Source: Saccharothrix sp. ALI-22-I
Lineage (GTDB): Bacteria; Actinomycetota; Actinomycetes; Mycobacteriales; Pseudonocardiaceae
Length of the DNA: 64,000 nucleotides
Assembly: GCF_001984175.1 (NCBI RefSeq)
Contig: NZ_MTQP01000048.1
Span: 82,901 to 146,900, forward strand
Reading direction: 5' to 3'
This document shows, piece after piece, positions 28,645-35,800 of the stretch (position 1 is its first letter; each line of letters begins with the position of its first letter). A program made the translations under genes and the position numbers. The notes under the pieces are model-generated. The model ran no database searches and was not told the origin of the DNA. It saw only the letters and a program-made list of their open reading frames with translations.

Positions 28645-29868
28645 TCAGCGTCGTCCGGCGACGGTGATCGGCAACCTCGTCATGCCGAGGATGAAGTTGG
28701 ACCGCAACCGCCGTACCTCGCCGGCGAACTCGAAGCGCACCTCGTCCCGGATCAGCCGTCCGAACAGGGAAGACAGCTCGGCATGCGCGACCTGGGCGCC
28801 GATGCAGCGGTGGATCCCGCTGCCGTATGACAGGTGCCGATTGGAGGTGCGGGTGAGGTCGAACCGGTGCGGCTCGGGGAACCGGGCTTCGTCGCGGTTG
28901 GCCGAGACGTTCCACAGCGTCACCGCATCGCCCGCGCGGATCGTCGTCGCGCCGAACGTGAAATCGTGCTTGGCCACCCGCTGTACGTAGGCATTGGTGG
29001 ACGCCCACCTCAGCATCTCGTTGATCGCGGTGGTGGGCGTCACCGCGGACCTGCGCAGCAGCTCCCACTGCTCCGGGTGCTCGATGAGCGCCCGGAGCCC
29101 GGCGCACGCGGTGTAGGACGACGTCTCGTTGCCTCCGACCGCCACGTTCATGCAGTTATAGAGGATCTCTTCCTCCGACAGCGGATGTCCGTTCACCTTC
29201 GCGCGCAGCAACATTCCCAGCAGACCGCGACCATCGGCGTACCGCCGGTCCGGGAGCAGGTCGGCGAAGAAGTCGAATATCTCGGCCTGGGTCTCGGCCA
29301 GACCAAGGCGATCGTGCCCGGACCCGCCTACGACCAGTGGATCGTTGAAACCGATCATCCGGCGAGTCAGGTCCACCAGGTGGCGGGCCTCGTCGTGCGT
29401 CAACGACATCATTGCCATTAGCGCGCCCGCCGGGAGCTCCGGCGCGACGTCGACCGCGAAGTCGCACCCGCCGTCGGTCAGCGTGGTATCGATCGCCCGG
29501 TCCACGAGTTCGGCTACCCGCTCGGCGATCGCGTCCAGCACGGGCGCGGTGAACGCTTGGTGCAACACCTGCCTCAGCTGGCGTTGCCGCGGTGGATCGG
29601 ACGCCACCAGCATCAGTCCGGTGGCGCTGTCGCCCGCGCCGCCGATCGACCCACCCAACACGGCGCCGCCCGCCGAGCTGAACGTGGAGTGCTCGCGGTA
29701 GGCGGTGACCAAGTCGTCGTACCGGGTCAGCGCCCAGAAGCCGGAACCGTCCGGGGTCGGGTTCCAATGGACGGGATCGTTCGCGCGCAACCAGTCGAAC
29801 GCCTCGTGGTGGCGTTCCGTCTCGAACAGGTCCAGGTCGGTCAGGTCGATGGTCCCGGTTCCGGTCAC
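28645..29868 (-). CDS. cytochrome P450, likely hydroxylase of a carrier-bound amino acid
   Basis: The protein has 407 residues from GTG 29868, which overlaps the stop of the MbtH-A-PCP gene by four bases (GTGA). The I-helix reads AVGGNETSSY near residue 248, an oxygen-binding motif with Asn-Glu-Thr instead of the common Asp-Thr. The ExxR pair lies in the region around NEMLRWAS, and the haem loop is LSYGSGIHRCIGAQVAHAEL with Cys near 357. GGNET-type P450s paired with an A-PCP protein (NovI, NikQ types) beta-hydroxylate PCP-tethered amino acids. Terminal gene of the operon hydrolase, MbtH-A-PCP, P450. Confidence 0.85.
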   Translation of the reverse strand: MTGTGTIDLTDLDLFETERHHEAFDWLRANDPVHWNPTPDGSGFWALTRYDDLVTAYREHSTFSSAGGAVLGGSIGGAGDSATGLMLVASDPPRQRQLRQVLHQAFTAPVLDAIAERVAELVDRAIDTTLTDGGCDFAVDVAPELPAGALMAMMSLTHDEARHLVDLTRRMIGFNDPLVVGGSGHDRLGLAETQAEIFDFFADLLPDRRYADGRGLLGMLLRAKVNGHPLSEEEILYNCMNVAVGGNETSSYTACAGLRALIEHPEQWELLRRSAVTPTTAINEMLRWASTNAYVQRVAKHDFTFGATTIRAGDAVTLWNVSANRDEARFPEPHRFDLTRTSNRHLSYGSGIHRCIGAQVAHAELSSLFGRLIRDEVRFEFAGEVRRLRSNFILGMTRLPITVAGRR

Positions 29869-31805
29869 GGCCGCACCGACCGCTCGCGCACCAGCTTCGC
29901 CAGGCCGGCGAGTTCGCGGACCTCCAGGATTTCCCGCACCTGCACCACCGCGCCGAGGTCGTGCTTGATCCGTCGGTGCAGCCGGAACGCCTGCATCGAG
30001 TTGCCCCCGAGTCCGAGGAAGTCGTCGTCCACGCCGATCCACTCCACGGCCAGCAGCTCCTCCCAGAGGTCGGCCAAGTACCGCTCGACATCGTCCTGAG
30101 GCGCCACCCTGCGCGACTGCCTGCCGCGTTGTTCGGCGGCCACCCGGCGCAGCTCCCGCAGGTCGCGCTTGCCGTGGTCGTCACCCGGTATCTCGGCGAC
30201 CCGAACGAAGGAACTCGGCACGAGGTAGTCCGGCAGCTCTCGCACGGCGAAGGCGCGCAACTGCTTCGGCGCCAACCGCTGTGGCGACACGACCAGCGCG
30301 ACGAGCCTGCGGTCGTGTCCCTCGCCGGTAGGGATCACGGCGATGTCCCGCACGTCGGGGTGGCGCAGTAGCGCGCGCTCCACCTCGTGCGGCTCTACCC
30401 GATAACCCCGGATCTTCACCTGGTCGTCGGCGCGGCCGACGAAATCCAGCGAGCCGCCCTCGATACGGCGGGCGAGGTCACCGGTCGCGTACATCCGACC
30501 GCCACCGGCGGCGAACGGGTCCGGCAGGAACCGCTCGGCGGTCAGTCCGGGACGCCCCAGGTAGCCGCGTGCCACCCCGCGTCCACCGATGTGCAGTTCG
30601 CCCACCGAGCCGGCGGGTACTTCCGTGAGATCGGCGTCCAGCAGGTGCACCGAGACGCCGTCCAGCTCCCGGCCGATCGGCACCGACGTGGCGTCCGCGG
30701 CCACGTTGGCGACCGGGTGGGCGGTGCAAGCGGTTGTGGCCTCCGTCGGGCCGTACAGGTTGCAGAATTCGCCGGCGAAATCCCCGGAGAGCAGCGCGCG
30801 TGCGGCGGCGGGCTGGAGCACGTCACCGCCGGTGTGCAGCACCCGCAGCGTGCTGAACGCCTCGCGGTCGACGTGCACCACGTGGTTGACCGCCATGGTC
30901 GGCGCGAGCAGTGCGGTGATCCGCCTGCGGCGCAGTTCCCGGCCCAGGTCGTCGGCCACCAGTTCAGCCATGCCGGGCAGCACCACGACCTCGGCGCCTG
31001 CCGCGAACGCGCACCAGGTCTCGAAGTGGAACGCGTCGAACGACAGGCTGGACACCTGTCCGACCCGGTCGGTCGGCCGCAGCCGGGGCAGTGCCCGGTT
31101 GTCCGCGAAGTGCACGAGGTTGCGGTGTTCCAACACGACCGCCTTGGGCTCGCCGGACGAGCCGGAGGTGAACAGGACGCATGCGGCGTCAGCACCGTCC
31201 ACGTCCGGCAGCGGCGGACCGTCCTGCGCCACGGTGTCCCGCGTCGCACCGAGGTCGAACACGTCGACGCCGAGTCCGGCCAGAGCGGGTGCGAGCTCGG
31301 AGGTGGTGACCACCAATCGCGCGCCGGATGCGGTGATCATGAGGTTCCGGCGGACCTCTGGGTAGCGCACGTCGACCGCGACGTACGCCCCGCCCGCCTT
31401 GAGGATCGCCAGGACCGCCACGAACAGGTCCACAGAGGACGACATGTGGACCGCGACCCGGTTCTCCCTGAGGACTCCACGACGACGCAGCTCGTGCGCC
31501 AAACCGTCCGAGCGGTTCGCGAGCTCCCGGTAGGTCATGGCACCGCGGTCGTCGCTCACCGCGGTCCTGTCCGGGTGGTGTCGGACCGTGCGCTCGAACA
31601 ACGCCACCACTGTGCCGGCGTCGGACGCCCGGACACCCGGTGACCAGTCACCGGGTGTCGTGGTCTCGATGTCTTCGAGGCAGTCGTCGCGGGTGCCGGT
31701 GAAACTCGTCGGCTCCCAGCCGGCTGGCACGGCGCGGTCCGCAGGCCACACACTCGGCCGCCCTGCCCCGTCGAGGACGACACGCCACTCGGTCACGGCC
31801 GTCAT
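29865..31805 (-). CDS. MbtH-A-PCP amino-acid-activating protein
   Basis: The protein has 646 residues from ATG 31805. Residues 1-60 are a fused MbtH-like domain (RVVLDGAGRPSVWPADRAVP, AGW, then CLEDIE). Residues about 75-545 are an adenylation domain: VLFTSGSSGEPKAVVLEHRN (A3), LSFDAFHFETW (A4), NLYGPTEATT (A5), YATGD (A7), GRADDQVKIRGYRVE (A8) and DDHGKRDLREL (A10 Lys). A PCP follows with LGLGGNSMQAF (phosphopantetheine Ser). Reading the ten specificity positions by eye gives D-A-F-L-H-G-L-T-A-K, which I cannot assign. Fusion of MbtH to A-PCP next to a P450 recalls NikP1/NikQ of nikkomycin, where beta-hydroxyhistidine is made. Overlaps both neighbours by four bases. Confidence 0.88.
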   Translation of the reverse strand: MTAVTEWRVVLDGAGRPSVWPADRAVPAGWEPTSFTGTRDDCLEDIETTTPGDWSPGVRASDAGTVVALFERTVRHHPDRTAVSDDRGAMTYRELANRSDGLAHELRRRGVLRENRVAVHMSSSVDLFVAVLAILKAGGAYVAVDVRYPEVRRNLMITASGARLVVTTSELAPALAGLGVDVFDLGATRDTVAQDGPPLPDVDGADAACVLFTSGSSGEPKAVVLEHRNLVHFADNRALPRLRPTDRVGQVSSLSFDAFHFETWCAFAAGAEVVVLPGMAELVADDLGRELRRRRITALLAPTMAVNHVVHVDREAFSTLRVLHTGGDVLQPAAARALLSGDFAGEFCNLYGPTEATTACTAHPVANVAADATSVPIGRELDGVSVHLLDADLTEVPAGSVGELHIGGRGVARGYLGRPGLTAERFLPDPFAAGGGRMYATGDLARRIEGGSLDFVGRADDQVKIRGYRVEPHEVERALLRHPDVRDIAVIPTGEGHDRRLVALVVSPQRLAPKQLRAFAVRELPDYLVPSSFVRVAEIPGDDHGKRDLRELRRVAAEQRGRQSRRVAPQDDVERYLADLWEELLAVEWIGVDDDFLGLGGNSMQAFRLHRRIKHDLGAVVQVREILEVRELAGLAKLVRERSVRP

Positions 31806-32590
31806 GCCCGCGCCTCGTTCCGGTCGAAGCGCGCACCGTCGCCCGTGCCGGCTTCGGCCAGGAACGAGCGCACGAGTTCGAGGGTGTGCGGGTGCCGCAG
31901 CAGATCGTTCCGCTCGGTGTCCACCCGGTGAACCGTGGTCCGACGCGCGCCAGGCCAGTCCTCGGTGAAGGAATGCCGCCGCGACGCGATGTGCAGGACC
32001 TCACCGCCCCAAGCGGGCCACGACGCGTTGTGCGCCGCGACCAGGTGGCTCAGCCAATCGAGGTAGAAGTCGGCGACTTGGGCGGCGACGACCTCCGCGT
32101 CTTCGTCCGCGCTGTCCGCGCGCAACGCGGATACGGCCAGTTCGACGAACGCTCGACGCATCGACTCCAGGCACTCACCCGGCCGCTCGGACAGCAACCC
32201 GTCCTCGAACGGCAGCCCGCGGTCGACTGCGGGCAGCCCCAACTGCTCCCGGACCTGCGTCACGCTCACCTCGTACTGGTCGGCGATCCCGGCGGGCGTC
32301 GAAGGCTCACCGTCGAACAGCACGAGCGGGATGGCGCCGCACAGCGCCGCGACTTCTTGGGCGATCGGTGCGGCCATGCAGTACGCGAGCACCGCGACGA
32401 CCTCAGGGCCGAACGGCCCGTGGCGCGCCGCCAGTTCGGCGGCGTAGCCCGCTGTGTCGACGGCGCGGACGAACGGCTCGTCCAGCAGGTGTCGCACGTC
32501 GAACCCGAACGACTCCAGTGGCAGATCCGCCACCCTCGACTCGGCGCGCCTGCCCGGGTAGTCGAGCACGAGCACCACCCGCTCACTCAT
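31802..32590 (-). CDS. thioesterase-like alpha/beta hydrolase with Cys at the nucleophile position
   Basis: The protein has 262 residues; ATG 32590 is preceded by GGGGGGA. RVVLVLDYPGRRAESRVADL, AELAARHGPFGPEVV and VLAYCMAAPIAQEVA follow type II thioesterase layout, with Cys where GxSxG has Ser. PLVLFDGEPSTP follows the nucleophile strand, and a late His (RRHSFTED or similar) may complete the triad. The stop overlaps the MbtH-A-PCP start (ATGA). It probably releases the hydroxylated amino acid from the PCP, as NikP2 does, or edits it. The Cys nucleophile is unusual but occurs in some NRPS thioesterases. Confidence 0.65.
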   Translation of the reverse strand: MSERVVLVLDYPGRRAESRVADLPLESFGFDVRHLLDEPFVRAVDTAGYAAELAARHGPFGPEVVAVLAYCMAAPIAQEVAALCGAIPLVLFDGEPSTPAGIADQYEVSVTQVREQLGLPAVDRGLPFEDGLLSERPGECLESMRRAFVELAVSALRADSADEDAEVVAAQVADFYLDWLSHLVAAHNASWPAWGGEVLHIASRRHSFTEDWPGARRTTVHRVDTERNDLLRHPHTLELVRSFLAEAGTGDGARFDRNEARA

Positions 32591-32835
32591 CTGGTTCCCC
32601 CCTGTTCGTGCCGAATTTCGGCCGCGTGGAAAAGACCTCGGACGCCCGGTGGCGCCTTCAGCGGACAACGACGGATTCGGTGAATTCTTGTCAGCCCATC
32701 GATTCGTTGTCCACCTGTTCGATGGGCTGGCTATTTTGATATTTGCACGGTGGTGACGAAACGCGATCCGCTGAGTAGCCTCGCCGTACCGCCGACAGGG
32801 ATCGCGGTGTTCTGACGTTCAACCGGGGGGATTGC
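32591..32835. promoter_or_regulatory. divergent promoter region with an 11-base inverted repeat
   Basis: The region lies between the hydrolase operon and the NRPS gene. CAGCCCATCGA (32692-32702) and TCGATGGGCTG (32719-32729) are perfect inverted arms 16 bases apart. Just after them lies an AT-rich stretch (ctattttgatatttg) unusual for this genome. The place and form fit an operator for the StrR-type activator, although the arms do not match the published StrR consensus that I remember. Confidence 0.55.
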
Positions 32836-35800
32836 GTGCAGGTGGATGGCATGGTGGTCGACGTTGGTGACCCCGTACCGGCGTCGTGGAATGACACCGG
32901 ACGGGCTTTCGACGACACCGCGACGCTGGTTGACTTGGTAGAACGATCGGTGCGCCGCACACCGGATGCGGTAGCGCTGCGCACCCGCGGCGGTGAGATG
33001 TCCTATGGGGAGCTCTGGGTGTCCGCACAACGGTTGAGTAGCGCGTTGACGGCCGAGGGAGTGGGAGACGGCGATTACGTCGGAGTTCTCGTCGAACATT
33101 CGCCGGCCGCCGTCGTGGCGATTCTCGGCGTGGTGGGCGCGGGCGCGACGTACGTCCCGCTCGACCCCAGGTGGCCCGTCACACGCCTGGCCGAACCGCT
33201 GTCCCAGTTGTCCATCACGTGGGTGCTCACCAGTGGGCGGTACGCGCGCCTGGCGGAGGAAGCGACGTGGCTCGGCGCGCCCGACGCACGGCTCGTCCTC
33301 ATGGACACCGCGACGCCCGCTGTGGATGAACCGGCGCTCCGCGCGCTGTGGGACGAGGTGGCGGCGGACACCGACCCGTTGCGCGCAGCGGGGTTCAACC
33401 GGGGCCCGGCCGACGAGGTGGTCGACCACGCGCAGGTCGGCGTCTACGTGGACCACGTGGCCCGACTGGCGACCGCCTCCGGTGGCACGCGCTCGGTCCT
33501 CGAGATCGGCTGCGGCACCGGGTTGCTGGCTGCGGCGCTTGGCGACCGGGTAGCCGAGTACGTGGGAATCGACCCGTCGCCGATCGCGGTGGACCGTTGC
33601 CGTGCGGCGGTTCGAGGGCTCGCGGCGACCGCCGATGCCCACATCGGATTCGCACACGACCTCGACCGGCTCGTGGCCGGACAGGTGTTCGACGTGGTGG
33701 TGCTGTCGAGCGTGGTGCAGTTCTTCCCCGGACCGGACTACACGCGCACGGTGCTCCGCGAAGCGGTGTCGCGCCTCGCACCTGGTGGCGCGGTGGTCGT
33801 AGCCGATGTGGTCGACTTCGCGGACGGCGTGCCAGGGGACCACCTACGGCTGCCGCGAGCCTGGTTCACAGGCTTGGCCGAGGAACTGGGCACACACGTC
33901 GAGTTCGTGACTCGCACGGGACCGCACTGGCCTGAGGTGCTCGGGCGCCGGTACGACGTGGTGCTCCGGCCCGTGACCGCCGCGACCGGGTACGCGCTCG
34001 AACCGCGGGTGCTCACGTGGCACGACGTCGCGGCACGCGCGTCCACCCCGCCTCGGCGGCCCGAGCCCGACAGCAGCGCGTACGTCATCTTCACTTCGGG
34101 GTCGAGCGGGCGGCCGAAGGGCGTCGAGGTGCGCCACCGCAGCGCGGTGAACCTCGTCGAGTGGGTCAACCGGACCTACGGGGTGTCCACGGACGACTGC
34201 TTGCTGCTGGTCACCGCGTTCACCTTCGACCTGTCCGTGTACGACCTGTTCGGCGTGCTGGCAGCGGGCGGCGCGATCCGGGTGCTGGCCGACGAGGAGC
34301 TGGCCGATCCGGAATGCGTCGCCGACGTGCTCGACGGCGAGCCGATCACTTTCTGGGACTCCGCGCCCGCCGCGCTCAACCAGGTCCTGACCGTCGTTGC
34401 AGACCGCGGCGCGCCGCGTAACGATCGGCTGCGCCTGGTCTTCCTCAGCGGCGACTGGGTGCCGTTGCAGCTGCCCGCTCAGGTGCGTGCGCGCTACGGC
34501 GCCGCGACGCGCGTGGTGGCGCTCGGCGGTGCGACCGAGGCGACCGTGTGGTCCAACTACTTCGACGTGGACGAGGTGGGCGTGGACTGGCCGAGCATCC
34601 CGTACGGCCGGCCCATCCAGAACGCGCGCTACTACGTCCTCGACGGCGAGCGGCGCCCATGCCCAGTTGGCGAGCCCGGCGACCTGCACATCGCGGGTGT
34701 CCCGGTCGCCGAAGGGTATGTGGGCGATGAGGAGCTGACCCGTGCCCGCTTCCTGCCCGACCCGTTCTCGGACGGCGGCGAGCGGATGTACGCCACCGGC
34801 GACCGGGCGAGGTGGCTGCCGGAGGGCGTGCTCCAGTTCCTCGGCCGATCCGACGACCAGGTGAAGGTGCGCGGCTACCGGATAGAACTGGGGGACGTAC
34901 AGGCCGCGCTGCGCCGCGCAGCCGGTGTCGCCGACGCGGTCGCGGTCGCCGTGGACGGCGCCAACGGCCGCGAGCTGGTGGCCGCGGTCGCACCCCGGCC
35001 CGGCGAGCCGGTGACCGCCAACGGGGTGCGTGCCGATCTGCGGGCGGTGCTGCCGACGTACATGCTCCCCGACCACCTCGTGGTGCTGCCCGCGCTACCC
35101 GTGGGGCCCACCGGCAAGGCCGACCGCGCAGCTATCGCCGCGATGGTCCGCGACCGCCGCCGGACCACTGCCGCGCGGTCGGGGGACGATCTGGCGGACA
35201 CGGTGCTCGACATCGTCCGCGACGTGCTGGAGCACGACGTCGAGGCGGACGAGTCGTTCCTGGACGCGGGCGGTCACTCACTCGCCGCCGCCCACCTGCG
35301 GGCACGCGTCCGCAGCCGCTTGGGCGTGACGCTGCGCATCAGCGACATCCTCGGCTGTACGCGGATCACCGACCTGTCGACCCTCGTCGCTGGCGCGGAA
35401 CCCGATCCCGTCAACACCCCTGAGACCGGTGATCACCGCGGTGTCTCACGGGCGCAGGCCCGTGCCCTGTATGAGCTGCACAACGCGCCGGACGTCCCGG
35501 CTTACCAGAACCAGGTGTCCCTGCGCCTGCCCGCGACGCTCACTGCGGACGCGATCGAGTCGGCGTTGGAGCGGGTCGTCGCCGCCCACCCGGTGCTGAG
35601 GTCGGGGTTCCGCGCGACACCCGACGGGTGGACCTGCGAGGTCGCCGAACCGTGGCGGCCGGTCGTCGACTTCGTGGACCTGCGCCGTGCCACCGCCGAC
35701 GAGCGGCGGACGGCGTTGGCACGGGCGCTGCGCGAGCACGGGAAGGTCGACTGGGACCTGTCCCGCGGCGAACTGGCCACCTGGCGGCTGTTCCGGGTCG

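Noticed and set aside
32692..32729. Rho-independent terminator
   Set aside because: The inverted repeat lies between two divergent starts where no transcript ends, so an operator is more likely, although a hairpin followed by T-rich sequence can be drawn.
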